A stretch of DNA of 64,000 nucleotides from Bacillus timonensis (GCF_004799755.1 NZ_SLUB01000007.1:1-64000), one strand, 5' to 3'; positions 42,479-52,855 are shown, counted from the stretch's first letter. A program made the numbers and translations. Notes: generated by a model from the sequence alone, not told the origin.

Positions 42479-43438
42479 TCATCCTGCGCTCTTTACGATC
42501 TTCATAGTTAATTGATCGAGCATATCCTTTGTCATTGTTTCAAGATTGTATCTAGCCTTAAAGCCCCATTCTTCTTTTGCCGCAGTGGCATCAATTGAAT
42601 TTGGCCAGCTTTCTGCGATGGCTTGGCGGACTGGGTCTACCTCATATTTCATTGCGAAATTTGGAATATGCTTTTTAATTTCTGCAGCAATTTCCTCTGG
42701 CGCAAAGCTCATTGCCGTTACATTAAAGGCATTTCGATGTTTTAACTTGCACTCATCCGCTTCCATCAAATCAATAATAGCTTGAAGCGCATCTGGCATA
42801 TACATCATATCCATGTATGTTCCTTCTGCAATATATGAAGTATAGCTTTTATTTTTTAGAGCTTCATAAAATATTTCGACTGCATAGTCCGTTGTACCGC
42901 CACCAGGTGGGGTCACATACGAAATGAGTCCTGGAAAACGCAAACCTCTCGTATCTACACCAAATTTATGATTGTAATAATCACAAAGCAATTCACCTGA
43001 AACCTTGTTTACACCGTACATGGTTGTCGGACGCTGGATGGTGTCCTGCGGGGTTCCATCCTTTGGTGTAGATGGACCAAAAGCTCCAATTGAACTTGGC
43101 GTGAAGAACTTGCAGCGCAACTCACGAGCAACCTCCAATGCATTAACAAGTCCACCCATGTTTAAATTCCAGGCTAACAGAGGCTTTGCTTCTGCTGTTG
43201 CAGACAGCAATGCAGCTAAGTGAATGAACGTATCAGCATCGTATTTTCTCGTAATGTCATACATGGCTTTTCCATCGGTTACATCTAAAAGTTCAAACGG
43301 CCCAGATTGGACAACCTCACAATCCGTTTTTCGAATATCTGTCGCAACAACATGATCAGCACCATAAACCTTGCGAAGCTTTGTGACAAGCTCTGAGCCA
43401 ATTTGGCCCAGTGCTCCAGTTACAATAATTTTCTCCAT
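42479..43438 (-). CDS. tdh: L-threonine 3-dehydrogenase, epimerase (SDR) type
   Basis: The 319-residue protein is an extended SDR with the NAD-binding motif [21 protein letters not shown] and catalytic [15 protein letters not shown] (YxxxK). The [23 protein letters not shown] segment is typical of the epimerase-type threonine dehydrogenases found in Bacteroidetes, Firmicutes and animals, as opposed to the zinc MDR type. It lies directly after kbl, so threonine is oxidised to 2-amino-3-ketobutyrate and then cleaved to glycine and acetyl-CoA. Confidence 0.92.
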   Translation of the reverse strand: MEKIIVTGALGQIGSELVTKLRKVYGADHVVATDIRKTDCEVVQSGPFELLDVTDGKAMYDITRKYDADTFIHLAALLSATAEAKPLLAWNLNMGGLVNALEVARELRCKFFTPSSIGAFGPSTPKDGTPQDTIQRPTTMYGVNKVSGELLCDYYNHKFGVDTRGLRFPGLISYVTPPGGGTTDYAVEIFYEALKNKSYTSYIAEGTYMDMMYMPDALQAIIDLMEADECKLKHRNAFNVTAMSFAPEEIAAEIKKHIPNFAMKYEVDPVRQAIAESWPNSIDATAAKEEWGFKARYNLETMTKDMLDQLTMKIVKSAG

Positions 43439-43463
43439 TATTCATTCCCCCAAGTTGGTAAAG

Positions 43464-44651
43464 TTAGATAATGTTCATTTCCTTACCTACTTTTTCGTAG
43501 ATGGCTACTGCTTGGTCGAGCATTTCCTTTGTATGTGCTGCAGTCGGCATATTACGTACCCTTCCTGTTCCTTGTGGGACAGTTGGGAATACGATTGATT
43601 TTGCATAGACGCCTTCTTCAATTAATCTCTTACTGAATTCCTGTGTTTTCACTTCTTCCCCAACAATAACTGGTGTGATAGGAGTTTCACTGTGACCAAT
43701 ATCAAAGCCGCGTTCCTTTAACTGCTGTTTGAAGTAGTTAGCATTATCCCATAGCTTGTCGTGGAGTTCTGTACTGTTCATTAAAATTTCGATCGCTTTT
43801 GTTGCAGCAGTAACATCAGCAGGTGTCACAGCAGTAGAAAATAGGAATGGTCTGCTACGAACCTTTAACCAGTCAATTAGTTCCTTTTTACCTGCTACAT
43901 ACCCACCAACAACACCAATGGCTTTTGAGAGAGTTCCAATTTGGAAATCAACTTTGTCGGAAAGACCAAAATGCTTAACCGTACCCGCCCCTTTTCCTAA
44001 TACGCCTGAACCGTGGGCATCGTCTACATATGTAATAAGGTCAAATTCCTCAGCGATTTGTACGATTTCAGGTAGTTTTGCAATATCACCATCCATGGAG
44101 AAAACACCATCTGTGATGACCATCACTTTGTTATATAAACCAGATTCAGTTGCCTCTTTTGCTTTCTTACGCAAATCATCCATATCAGAGTGGTTAACAC
44201 GGATGATTTTTGCTTTTGATAGACGGCATCCATCGATGATTGACGCATGATTGAGTTCATCAGAAAGGATCGCATCGTTTTTATCCATAACAGCTGAAAT
44301 GGCAGCCATATTGCAATTAAATCCAGATTGATAGGAAATAGCCGCTTCTGTGTGCTTAAACTCCGCAAGCTTTTCTTCTAGTTTTAAATGAAGGTCAAGA
44401 GTTCCGTTGATGGTCCGAACGGCACCTGCACCAACCCCATACGTATCAATTGCTTCCTTCGCTACCTCTTTTAAGCGCTCATCTGTAGCTAAACCTAAGT
44501 AGTTGTTAGAGGAAAGGTTAATCAGTTCCTTCCCATTGATTTTGATGACAGGTCCGTTTGCACCTTGAATAGGATCAATCACATTATAGAGACCTTTCTT
44601 CTTTAAATCTTCCAGATTTTCATGCAAAAATGAGTCCAGCACCTTCGACAT
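43464..44651 (-). CDS. kbl: Glycine C-acetyltransferase (2-amino-3-ketobutyrate CoA ligase)
   Basis: The start is ATG 44649-44651 with AAGGAGG upstream, giving 395 residues. It is a PLP enzyme of the alpha-oxoamine synthase family, with [31 protein letters not shown] and the PLP lysine in [17 protein letters not shown]. With tdh, 25 bases downstream, it forms the threonine-degradation operon. BioF is the main alternative, but the tdh neighbour makes Kbl much more likely. The upstream gap 44652-44887 is AT-rich and holds no gene I can support. Confidence 0.93.
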   Translation of the reverse strand: MSKVLDSFLHENLEDLKKKGLYNVIDPIQGANGPVIKINGKELINLSSNNYLGLATDERLKEVAKEAIDTYGVGAGAVRTINGTLDLHLKLEEKLAEFKHTEAAISYQSGFNCNMAAISAVMDKNDAILSDELNHASIIDGCRLSKAKIIRVNHSDMDDLRKKAKEATESGLYNKVMVITDGVFSMDGDIAKLPEIVQIAEEFDLITYVDDAHGSGVLGKGAGTVKHFGLSDKVDFQIGTLSKAIGVVGGYVAGKKELIDWLKVRSRPFLFSTAVTPADVTAATKAIEILMNSTELHDKLWDNANYFKQQLKERGFDIGHSETPITPVIVGEEVKTQEFSKRLIEEGVYAKSIVFPTVPQGTGRVRNMPTAAHTKEMLDQAVAIYEKVGKEMNII

Positions 44652-44887
44652 GGAATATCCTCCTTTTGTATGTTTGTAAAACACATGTGTACTTTCCGGG
44701 AATACACTATTGTTTTTACAAACCCTTTTATATCAACATTTATACTTTATACTTTACCACATTATTCATCAAATGTTTATACCCAGTGGACACTTTTTCT
44801 AATTATTATTATATTATTTGTCAGTTTTAAAATTGTGATACAAAAGGTCATTTTTTGTGGTTCAGAGACAGGTTTATTTGAGTGTAC

Positions 44888-45190
44888 TTTTGGAGAATTT
44901 AGGGAAATGTTGAGGAATAAAAGTGTATTATAGATGGAGTTTTGGGAATTTTAAGGAATAGTCATTTGTAAAAAATTGTGTTACGGGAGGGATTTTGGGT
45001 ATTTGTGAAAAACCGATAACATAAAAGTGGGATAAGCTATGAGTTTTGGATGTTTCTGGAATTACCTGTAATATAAAAGATAGTTTCGCATAGACTTTTG
45101 GGTATTTTCGAAAAAACCCTTCACATAAATGCATGGTATGCTATGAGTTTTGGAATAAAAAGTAATAACTCATAACATAAAGCATACTGG
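44888..45190. repeat. Degenerate tandem repeat, period 51-53 bp
   Basis: TTTTGG begins units at 44888, 44940, 44993, 45044, 45096 and 45148. Shared features are TTTTGGGTATTT-like starts, a middle ACATAAA and a TAKGCTATGAG end, most clear in the last four units. Units are clearly related but much diverged. The reading frames crossing them are by-products of the repeat. I see no gene in 44652-45386. Confidence 0.75.
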
Positions 45191-45335
45191 AGTGCCACCG
45201 ATTTCCTTTTTCTAGGAGAATAACTACCCTCCAAACCCTCTGGAGTGCCACCATTTTCCTTTTTCTAGGAGACCAGTGACATCCCAAGTCCATTCGAGTG
45301 ACTCAATTGCATATTTCTAGGAAATCGAGATCCCT
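45187..45335. repeat. Second tandem repeat, period 53 bp, three units
   Basis: CTGGAGTGCCACC followed by TTTCCTTTTTCTAGGAGA starts at 45187 and 45240. A more diverged third unit (TTCGAGTGACTC, then TTTCTAGGAAA) starts at about 45293. The sequence differs from the repeat just upstream although the period is nearly the same. Confidence 0.75.
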
Positions 45336-45354
45336 CCCCCCACACTTTCAACCA

Positions 45355-45379
45355 ACAAAAAAAGACCATCTCTGGTCTC
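45355..45379 (-). terminator. Terminator of the GNAT/amiE-like operon
   Basis: AGACCAGAGATGGTCT forms a small hairpin followed by T7 on the minus strand, just after the serine hydrolase stop. Confidence 0.7.
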
Positions 45380-45386
45380 GTGTAAT

Positions 45387-46436
45387 CTAAAAATACGATC
45401 GAATCATATTATGCAATCTTGGTCTAAGACGTAAGATATGTGGGTGTCTCCCGAAATGAACGCGGTTTGTTAATAGAATGACATTAAGGTTTACTTCTGG
45501 ATCGAACCAAATACTTGTCCCCGTGAATCCTGTATGTCCAAATGCCCCCGCTGAAAACAAATCACCACATGATGACAGAACTGGGCTTTTTAAAATCCAG
45601 CCTAACCCTCTGTACTCTTGATCAAAAGAGGTAAAGTTCGTTCTCGACAAATGTAGGACCGTTTCTGAGAGGATTTGTTTCCCTTTATATACCCCATTAT
45701 TCTCAATCATCTCTGCGAATTTTTGGAGGTCTTTAATGGTTGAAAACAATCCAGCATGACCGCTAACTCCACCCATTGATTCTGTATTATCATCGTGGAC
45801 GATTCCATATTTATAGTCTTTTAGTTTCTCGCTATACTCTGTAGCTGCATATCGATCTTTTTGAAAAGTGGGGTTAAAGCCTGTTTCAACCATTTCAAGT
45901 GGGGCAAAGACCTCTTTTTCAACAAACCTTTCAAATGGTTGGTCAGTCACAAGCTCGATAATTTTGTAAAGTGTAATTAATCCCAAATCACTATAAATCA
46001 CCTTACTTCCGGAAGGAACTTCAAGTGACTCTGCATAAATCCGCTCCATGATTTGTTCTGTTGATAAATTCTCAATATAAAATTGCTTATGGGCTGGCAA
46101 TCCCGATGTATGCGTTAGCAAATGTCTCAAGGTAATACGTTCCTTACCGTTTTGTGCAAATTCAGGAAGAAAAAAAGCAACTGTATCATCTAGACGGATT
46201 TCCCCATCATCGATTAGTTTTAAAATAACTGGTAAGGTTGCAACTACCTTTGTTAAAGAAGCAAGGTCAAATACGGTATTTTGTTTCATTGGCAATTCTT
46301 TCGGATACACCGCACGATTACCAATCGCCTTCTCCAAAAGGACTTTTCCATTGTGAGAAACACTGATAACGGCACCCGGAATATGTTGCATTTCAATTTC
46401 CTTGTGAAGAAACGCCAGAATCTTATCCTCCATCAC
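45387..46436 (-). CDS. AmiE-like serine hydrolase (class C beta-lactamase fold), no signal peptide
   Basis: The 349-residue protein has S60-x-x-K63 (DLASLTKVV), Y148-S-D (VIYSDLGLI) and a late GHTGFTGTS motif. These are the active-site elements of penicillin-binding-protein-like serine hydrolases. The LLTNRVHFGR ending and HTSGLPAHKQ segment are like B. subtilis AmiE (YbbE), an N-acetylmuramoyl-L-alanine amidase of the murQRP locus. AmiE is exported, whereas this protein begins MMEDKILAFLHKEI with no signal sequence, so it should act in the cytoplasm. A GNAT gene ends 11 bases upstream, and the pair forms an operon. The amidase role is inferred; an esterase is possible. Confidence 0.75.
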   Translation of the reverse strand: MMEDKILAFLHKEIEMQHIPGAVISVSHNGKVLLEKAIGNRAVYPKELPMKQNTVFDLASLTKVVATLPVILKLIDDGEIRLDDTVAFFLPEFAQNGKERITLRHLLTHTSGLPAHKQFYIENLSTEQIMERIYAESLEVPSGSKVIYSDLGLITLYKIIELVTDQPFERFVEKEVFAPLEMVETGFNPTFQKDRYAATEYSEKLKDYKYGIVHDDNTESMGGVSGHAGLFSTIKDLQKFAEMIENNGVYKGKQILSETVLHLSRTNFTSFDQEYRGLGWILKSPVLSSCGDLFSAGAFGHTGFTGTSIWFDPEVNLNVILLTNRVHFGRHPHILRLRPRLHNMIRSYF

Positions 46437-46447
46437 AATCTCCCCCT

Positions 46448-47398
46448 TTATATCTTTTTAAAATAAGAATTATAGCTTTTACAAACTTCAAAACCAAGCT
46501 TGTTATAAAACGTTACTAATCCTGTCCAATCGATTAGCATTGAGCGAATATGGCGCTTATGTAAATACGAGACGGCAGCTTCAACAATAAATAGTCCATA
46601 TCCATGTTTTCGTTCATTCAAATCAATACCTAAGGGACCTATACCTCCTAGTTCCTGTTGATATAATGCTGACCAATAGACATTTTGAGCAATAACAGGT
46701 GATTTCGAATCATTTATTCGGCAAAACCCAATGATCTGATTATTCCTTTTAAGGACGACGAACTCTCTTCCTTGACCCCCTTTTTGAAAGTATTGAATCG
46801 CTTCATACTCCCATCTACCAGGGAAACAACGATGCATAAAGGATAAAAACTCATCCTTTTCCTCCAGTTTAAGAAGGGAATGCTCAACTCCATCTAGTGA
46901 AGGACTCCCTATTTCATCCTCTTCAAAATGACAATCTAAATCATATTCCTGTGTACCTTTTTCATAGCCTCGTTTTTCAAACCAGTTTGCAACATCCTCA
47001 TATTGAAACGGAACTCCCGGAAAATAGTGCCACGTATCCTTTCCAAGCCAAATATGATTGACACCGCTTTCTTTTAAACTACTTTCTGCATGCTGAAGTA
47101 ATTTTTTACCAATCCCTTGGTTGCGGTAATGTCGGTCCACAAGCAACACTTGGATCCATCCCATTTCTTTACTTATCCCAACATCTATTTCATCCTGCCA
47201 TCTTTTGGCTACAACAAATCCAACTACTTGATTTTCTTGATTAATCGCAATATGAGAACCCTCTGTAAACACGTTACAATCGTCAAAACTATTTTGTTTA
47301 AATAATTCAGCACTCATCGGAAAATCATGACCTATCTCCTGATTCCAAAGACCCAACAGCTCTTCTAACCTATCAATACTCCAACCCCTGTATTCCAT
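46448..47398 (-). CDS. Tandem-GNAT N-acetyltransferase
   Basis: The 316-residue protein has two GNAT halves. The first (about 1-150) includes WIQVLLVDRHYRNQGIGKKLL with the acetyl-CoA loop QGIGKK. The second (about 170-316) has GPLGIDLNERKHGYGLFIVEAAV with a weaker acetyl-CoA loop. Two-domain GNATs of this size include the glucosamine/glucosaminide acetyltransferase GlmA of Clostridium acetobutylicum, encoded next to murK. A relative lies at 54963 beside murQ, so a role in re-acetylating de-N-acetylated wall sugars is plausible. It heads an operon with the AmiE-like gene. Confidence 0.72.
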   Translation of the reverse strand: MEYRGWSIDRLEELLGLWNQEIGHDFPMSAELFKQNSFDDCNVFTEGSHIAINQENQVVGFVVAKRWQDEIDVGISKEMGWIQVLLVDRHYRNQGIGKKLLQHAESSLKESGVNHIWLGKDTWHYFPGVPFQYEDVANWFEKRGYEKGTQEYDLDCHFEEDEIGSPSLDGVEHSLLKLEEKDEFLSFMHRCFPGRWEYEAIQYFQKGGQGREFVVLKRNNQIIGFCRINDSKSPVIAQNVYWSALYQQELGGIGPLGIDLNERKHGYGLFIVEAAVSYLHKRHIRSMLIDWTGLVTFYNKLGFEVCKSYNSYFKKI

Positions 47399-47709
47399 AC
47401 ATTCATCTCCTTATTATAGGTTTTCAAATGGCTACCCCTGACTTTCATCAAAATTAGTTTCTATTAATCCGTCGTTTAAAATAATAATTTATACCTATAT
47501 TAACAATATTGAAATAAAAATTCAACGGTGATAAACTAGATTTAAAATATCAATCCTTTTTTCCTAGGTTGATAGAATCAGTGGGAGGTGATTTTTAAGA
47601 TAACCTTCACCAAGCTTTTACAACCACGACATGTTCCTGATAGTTTCCTCAAGAATAAACACAAGTGCATTTTCAAAAATTGGTCTAATTGATAAGGGGA
47701 TGAAGAAAT
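47399..47709. other. Intergenic region between divergent GNAT and chitinase genes
   Basis: The 311-base AT-rich gap carries the promoters of two divergent genes. A GGGAGGTGA at 47581 is followed by a stop within a few codons, so it does not start a gene. I see no convincing RNA structure, operator or short gene. Confidence 0.5.
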
Positions 47710-50343
47710 TTGTCGAGATTTTTCCGAATATTTTGTCTAATAATTATTATTTTTGGAAGCGTTATCACTAGTGCTTTTGCACAAGACGGTAATTCCAACT
47801 CAGCCTCCCACATCGATGTTACCACAACGGAAGAAGGTGGAAATACTGTAAAAGGCAGTCCGTTAGTTACAGCTTTTCCAGACCCTTCAAAACCAGTAGA
47901 GAAAGTACAATTCTTTGCAAAGGCTATTAATGAGCCAGATTCAATCTATTATCCGTATGCTCCATTAACAAAGGCACCTTTCTCTTGGAGTTGGCCAACA
48001 GGAGATCCGTGGGTACCAGATGGAGAATATAGCTTACGAGTAGATATCACCTATACATCAGGTGAAGTTGAAACAGTTACAAGAAACATCCTTGTACAAA
48101 ACTATGCGGAGCCGACGTCTCCTGAGTCGCCTAAGGATTTACGGGTAACATCTCGAACAGCTTCAAGTGTTGCTTTAGCATGGACTAAATCTACTTCTAC
48201 AAAACTATATAACTATGAAATCTACCAAGATGGGGCAAAAATTGCTGAGACAAAAGATATGTCTTATGTGATAGAAGGTCTAAATGCTGACGCTTTATAC
48301 CAATTCAGAGTAAAGGCAAAGGACATCTATAATAATGTTTCTATTGATGATAATTCGATTACTGTCTTAACCAATGAAACAGTCACATCTCAACCGTTTA
48401 TCAGTGAAATCCAAGCTCCTGAGCCAAATGGTGTGTCCCCTAGAAGCGAGGGGTATTCCGGCAAGATTAACGTTTCAGTCTCTGTGGAAGACCCAAGTGT
48501 AGAAAATGTTGAGATTTTTGTTAAAACAACGGCTGCACCTGAAAGTGACTACTGGAAGTTTCCTGGTACAAAAAAAGACGGTGATGTATACAGCGTTGGT
48601 TGGGATACAACATCTGCACCTGAGGGTACTGCAATTATAAAAGCAGTTGCTACAGATTCACATGGGCAGAAAACAACTGTTACAAGAGTATTTCTTGTAG
48701 ATAATGTGGTTGAGGGATATATTCCACCTCAATGGGATCCTGCTGACACGCCACCTGCCAATTACATGATTGCCTATTTAGCTGGTTGGGCAACCTTAAG
48801 TGGATTTAGTATCATGCATGATTTAGATGCTAGTCGCCTTACACATATCAACTATGCATTTGGACTTGTTGGCCAAGACCATAAGATCAAAATGAGTGAT
48901 CCTACAAATGATCCAATTAATTTTGCAGAACTCCGCAAATTAAAGGAAAAGTATCCACATTTAAAAACAACAATTGCTGTTGGTGGATGGGGTGGTTCTG
49001 CAGGTTTCTCAGAAGCTGCGGCAACTGATGAAGCAAGAACAATCTTTGCCGATAGTTTAGTAGAATTTATTACTGAACATGGCTTTGATGGTGTTGATTT
49101 AGATTGGGAATACCCAGTTAGTGGAGGAGGTCCTGGCACATACCCGAACCCTGCTGACAAAGATAACTACCCTCTCCTTTTAGAAAAGATTCGTGAAAAA
49201 CTTGATGAACAAGGGGAAAAGGATGGTAAGCATTATTCGCTTTCTATTGCTGGAGCTGCGAATACAGGCTTTGTAAAAAATGCAACACTCGGGAAATCCC
49301 AACAATATCTAGACTATGTACAAATCATGACATATGACATTCATGGCACTTGGGAACCACTTGCGGATCATAACGCCCCGCTTTATGATGATAACGGGAA
49401 AACATGGAGTGTAGACAAGGCAGTAACTGCCTACTTAGATGCAGGTGTACCTGCTGAAAAAATCGTAATGGGTGTTCCATTCTACGGATACCGTTACAAT
49501 GTAACTTCAAGTGAAAACAATGGTCTTCGTCAACCGTATGAAGGCAGTGGTTCAGCAACATACAATCGAATAATGCGTGATGATTATTTAAATAATGGGT
49601 ATGAGCGTTTCTGGGATGAAGGAACACAAACACCTTATTTATTTAACGCGGAAAATTCGATTTTTATCACCTATGATGACCCAGAATCAATGCAGATCAA
49701 AGCAAACTATATCCGCGAAAGAGGCCTTGGTGGAGCAATGATTTGGGAAGTAAGCCAAGACCATGGTATCGATCTATTAGACTCTTTATATCAGGTTTTA
49801 AAGGATCCAATTCAGGTAAATTTAGATTCGGTCAATATATCTGTTGAAAATGAAACAACACAACAAAATCTTCAAGCAGAATTCAGCCTTGAAGGAATAT
49901 TAGCTAACAACCAAAAAGCTGACCTGACAAATTCAGAAATTGATTGGTTTAGTTCTAATTCCAATGTTGCTTCAATTGAAAACGGAAAACTGACTGCAAA
50001 TAATGCGGGAACCACAGAAATATACGCAATTGTTTCCTATAAAGGAAAAGAGGTTAAATCGAACATCATTACCATCACCGTTGAGGCAACAACCGTATCT
50101 TTAACTGAACAGATCACTAGCTTAGAGGAAAATGGTGTGATCGAGCATTCTTTATTTAAACAGTTAACAAATCGACTAAACCAGGCAGAACATCATTATC
50201 AAAAAGGAGATAGTGAACAAGCAATTAAGCATTTGGTCGATTTTGTAAAGCACCTATATAAGAGTGATGCCTCCCAAGAAGTTAAAGCGATGTTGGAAAG
50301 CAACGTGAAATCGATTGAAAAATCGTATCTAAATAAGGAATAA
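47710..50343 (+). CDS. Secreted multidomain GH18 chitinase with FIMAH domain
   Basis: TTG 47710 with AAGGGGATGAAG upstream gives 877 residues. Order: signal peptide (about 1-24), an Ig-like domain (about 35-130), fibronectin type III (about 138-222), another Ig-like segment (about 230-330), the GH18 catalytic domain (about 345-695), a Big_2-like domain (about 705-790) and a C-terminal helical FIMAH domain (about 795-875). The GH18 motif is DGVDLDWEYP with catalytic E467, and FYGYRY and MIWEVSQD are typical later motifs. It hydrolyses chitin, or possibly peptidoglycan glycan. It is on the plus strand in the middle of the leftward amino-sugar locus. Confidence 0.9.
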   Translation: MSRFFRIFCLIIIIFGSVITSAFAQDGNSNSASHIDVTTTEEGGNTVKGSPLVTAFPDPSKPVEKVQFFAKAINEPDSIYYPYAPLTKAPFSWSWPTGDPWVPDGEYSLRVDITYTSGEVETVTRNILVQNYAEPTSPESPKDLRVTSRTASSVALAWTKSTSTKLYNYEIYQDGAKIAETKDMSYVIEGLNADALYQFRVKAKDIYNNVSIDDNSITVLTNETVTSQPFISEIQAPEPNGVSPRSEGYSGKINVSVSVEDPSVENVEIFVKTTAAPESDYWKFPGTKKDGDVYSVGWDTTSAPEGTAIIKAVATDSHGQKTTVTRVFLVDNVVEGYIPPQWDPADTPPANYMIAYLAGWATLSGFSIMHDLDASRLTHINYAFGLVGQDHKIKMSDPTNDPINFAELRKLKEKYPHLKTTIAVGGWGGSAGFSEAAATDEARTIFADSLVEFITEHGFDGVDLDWEYPVSGGGPGTYPNPADKDNYPLLLEKIREKLDEQGEKDGKHYSLSIAGAANTGFVKNATLGKSQQYLDYVQIMTYDIHGTWEPLADHNAPLYDDNGKTWSVDKAVTAYLDAGVPAEKIVMGVPFYGYRYNVTSSENNGLRQPYEGSGSATYNRIMRDDYLNNGYERFWDEGTQTPYLFNAENSIFITYDDPESMQIKANYIRERGLGGAMIWEVSQDHGIDLLDSLYQVLKDPIQVNLDSVNISVENETTQQNLQAEFSLEGILANNQKADLTNSEIDWFSSNSNVASIENGKLTANNAGTTEIYAIVSYKGKEVKSNIITITVEATTVSLTEQITSLEENGVIEHSLFKQLTNRLNQAEHHYQKGDSEQAIKHLVDFVKHLYKSDASQEVKAMLESNVKSIEKSYLNKE

Positions 50344-50351
50344 GTTGTAGC

Positions 50352-50393
50352 AAAAAAGAAGGTTTTCTTGAACGTTAGAAAACCTTCTTTTCA
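50352..50393 (+). terminator. Chitinase terminator
   Basis: AAAGAAGGTTTTC and GAAAACCTTCTTTT form a long stem. It could also serve the convergent ABC transporter gene. Confidence 0.85.
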
Positions 50394-50416
50394 TTTTACA
50401 ACGAAAAATGGCGCAA

Positions 50417-52189
50417 TTAATGGACCGCTTGGTTTTGAATATTGCCTTCTGTATCATTGGCCCTTTGCAAATGATACAGCCTTGCATATGTCCCACTTTT
50501 CCTCAATAGCTCCTCATGGGATCCCATTTCGGTGACTTTTCCGTCATCCATTACCAAGATGATATTTGCATTTTTTATGGTTGATAACCTGTGTGCAATG
50601 ATAATAGTTGTTTTATCTTTCATTATTTGATCTAATGATTCCTGTAACACTTGTTCAGACTCGGAATCAAGTGCAGAAGTAGCCTCATCAAGCAATAATA
50701 TAGGAGCATCTTTAAGAACTGCTCTTGCGATAGAAATACGCTGCTTTTGTCCACCTGAAAGCCTTGTTCCTCGTTCACCAACTTGGGTATTATAGTCATC
50801 ATTTAACTCCATTATAAACTTATGGGCGTTAGCTATATTTGCTGCCTCTATTATTTCTTTCTCACTAGCACCATATTTTCCAAAAGAAATATTTTCTCTT
50901 ATTGAACCATTGAATAAATATGTATCTTGAGGAACAATTGAAAAATAACTTCTTAATTCAGAAATAGTCATTTCTCCTATCGATTTACCATCAATAAAAA
51001 TTCTTCCTTTATCAGGCTTACTTAAACCCAACAACAATTGAAATAATGTACTCTTACCAGAACCACTTGGCCCAACTATTGCTACAACATCACCTTTTGA
51101 AATTGTTAGACTAAGGTTCTTAATTATATTTTTTTCTTCATATGAAAAGGAGATTTCCTCTAGTTTGATGCCCTTTTTTAAATCATTTTCCTCATGCCTT
51201 TTTGACAGTTCTAATAGTTCCATTTCCTTTGGACTTTCTAAAAGAGAAAACAATCTTTCGACGGCTGACAAGGAACGTTGGAAATCAGCCCAGATATTAG
51301 CCATCCCTGTAAATGGTGAAGTTATATTTTGTAGCAAACTTACAAACGCCAACAGTGATCCAATTGAAAGTGTACCATTTACGACGAAGAAAGCTCCTAG
51401 ACCTAATGAAATCATAAATGACATTGAACCAACACCTGTTACACTACCCTGCAATCCTCCTCGAAGTTTCCCATCCTTCAATTCTAGCAATAAAATGCGC
51501 TCACTATCATTTTGAAATTGATTTGAAATTTGTTGTTCTAATCCAAATACTTTCACAATAATTCTTCCAGAAAAGGTATCCTGCAGAAAGCTATTAACCC
51601 TGCCTGTTTCAATATGAATTTTTTTACTATTTGACCTTAAAGCTTTACCAAAAAGTTTTCCTAATAATAAAGCCGAAGGACCTAATAACAAGGTTAATAA
51701 AGATAATTGCCAATTTATCGTTAACAAATAAATAAAGGAAACAAGGGCAGCTAAAGGGTGACGGAATAAATTTATAATATTACTACCAATCGCACCACCA
51801 ATATTATTTGCATCGTTATTTAATCTTGATACGATATCTCCTGAATGGACTCTAGTAAAATAGTAATTGGAAACACATAGAAGATGATTAAAAACATCGG
51901 ATTTTATATCTTTTTTTATTTTATTTACGGAAACAGATTGGAGATATGCGTTAAAAAAGCTAATGATGACATTGGTAATTATTAATAGTGCCCCCAACAG
52001 GAAATACCATTTCACCTTCTCAAAGTCGCCCGCGACCGCTGAATCAGTAATATTTTTTAAAAACCAAGCGAAAAATAAGTCCAGAAAAACACCCATTACT
52101 AGTAACGCAAATAATAAAATATAACTTGAGGAATATCTTTTAATATAAGGCATTAATAGATAGAAAGAATGTTTTTTGGGTTGAGCCAT
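50417..52189 (-). CDS. ABC transporter, fused permease-ATPase (MsbA/LmrA type)
   Basis: The 590-residue half transporter has a six-helix membrane domain (about 15-300) and a nucleotide-binding domain with Walker A (GPSGSGKST, about 375), signature LSGGQKQR, Walker B (ILLLDEATSALD) and an H-loop histidine (IIIAHRLST). As a homodimer it would export lipids, drugs or peptides. It is downstream of the DUF2441 gene with a 60-base gap. A role in the amino-sugar pathway is not evident from sequence. Confidence 0.9.
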   Translation of the reverse strand: MAQPKKHSFYLLMPYIKRYSSSYILLFALLVMGVFLDLFFAWFLKNITDSAVAGDFEKVKWYFLLGALLIITNVIISFFNAYLQSVSVNKIKKDIKSDVFNHLLCVSNYYFTRVHSGDIVSRLNNDANNIGGAIGSNIINLFRHPLAALVSFIYLLTINWQLSLLTLLLGPSALLLGKLFGKALRSNSKKIHIETGRVNSFLQDTFSGRIIVKVFGLEQQISNQFQNDSERILLLELKDGKLRGGLQGSVTGVGSMSFMISLGLGAFFVVNGTLSIGSLLAFVSLLQNITSPFTGMANIWADFQRSLSAVERLFSLLESPKEMELLELSKRHEENDLKKGIKLEEISFSYEEKNIIKNLSLTISKGDVVAIVGPSGSGKSTLFQLLLGLSKPDKGRIFIDGKSIGEMTISELRSYFSIVPQDTYLFNGSIRENISFGKYGASEKEIIEAANIANAHKFIMELNDDYNTQVGERGTRLSGGQKQRISIARAVLKDAPILLLDEATSALDSESEQVLQESLDQIMKDKTTIIIAHRLSTIKNANIILVMDDGKVTEMGSHEELLRKSGTYARLYHLQRANDTEGNIQNQAVH

Positions 52190-52252
52190 TTATTGCCTCC
52201 TTAATCGAACTATTTCTCAATGATTGTCAATATCAAAAAAGGTTATCCACCT

Positions 52253-52855
52253 CTAGAAAGATATCGGTGAAAAATCATCAATAATTTCGACAACTTCAAT
52301 ATCTCCGTTAATCAAAATCTCGGGAAGTTCACTACTGATATTACCCTTCCAATATTCTCTCGCTTGCTCAATTTTTTTAGAAAAAGGAACCCTATCTTCC
52401 TTAGGCAAAAGATTTCCATCACTCTCAAAATAATTTCCAATGACTCGTAACTTAACAATCTGCAATACTTTACGGTTGTAGGAGTCAAATAACTCTTTCC
52501 ATTTGATAGCGCCTTCATAATTTTTCGCAGCGTACAGACATGACAGTCTTGAAGGGCATTCAGGGTAATTCTGTAGTCTAACCATTTCTACTATCACTTC
52601 TCTAATCGCCCTGTTGGTTTGGTCCATATACCTAAAGGCTACATCTGAATCCTCTTTATTCAAAGTCAATCCTTCAGTTGAAATTTGACTGTTTAAAATA
52701 TGAATGAAATCTTCACCTTTGGTATTTAAATGTTCTCTTTCAAAAAAGAAGCGATATAAGGTATTGTGCTGATTTTTATCAAAATTAATTTTCTGCCCAC
52801 AGATCATTTTTTTCTTGGTAACAACGTGATAAACATGAAACTCATTTCCCTTCAT
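52253..52855 (-). CDS. DUF2441-like protein
   Basis: The start is ATG 52853-52855 with GGGGTGG upstream, giving 200 residues. The N-terminus [36 protein letters not shown] fits the DUF2441 family pattern, and the C-terminal half contains [37 protein letters not shown]. Proteins like this are often linked with phage-type or defence-type islands, but no function is known. It has no membrane segments. Confidence 0.65.
   Translation of the reverse strand: MKGNEFHVYHVVTKKKMICGQKINFDKNQHNTLYRFFFEREHLNTKGEDFIHILNSQISTEGLTLNKEDSDVAFRYMDQTNRAIREVIVEMVRLQNYPECPSRLSCLYAAKNYEGAIKWKELFDSYNRKVLQIVKLRVIGNYFESDGNLLPKEDRVPFSKKIEQAREYWKGNISSELPEILINGDIEVVEIIDDFSPISF

Noticed and set aside
44928-45134. Short open frames across the TTTTGG repeats
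   Set aside because: They lie in diverging tandem repeats, have no ribosome site and show no conserved protein pattern.
47581-47605. Ribosome-site-like GGGAGGTGA followed by a possible short gene before the chitinase
   Set aside because: A stop codon follows within a few codons and no start codon is placed at the right distance.
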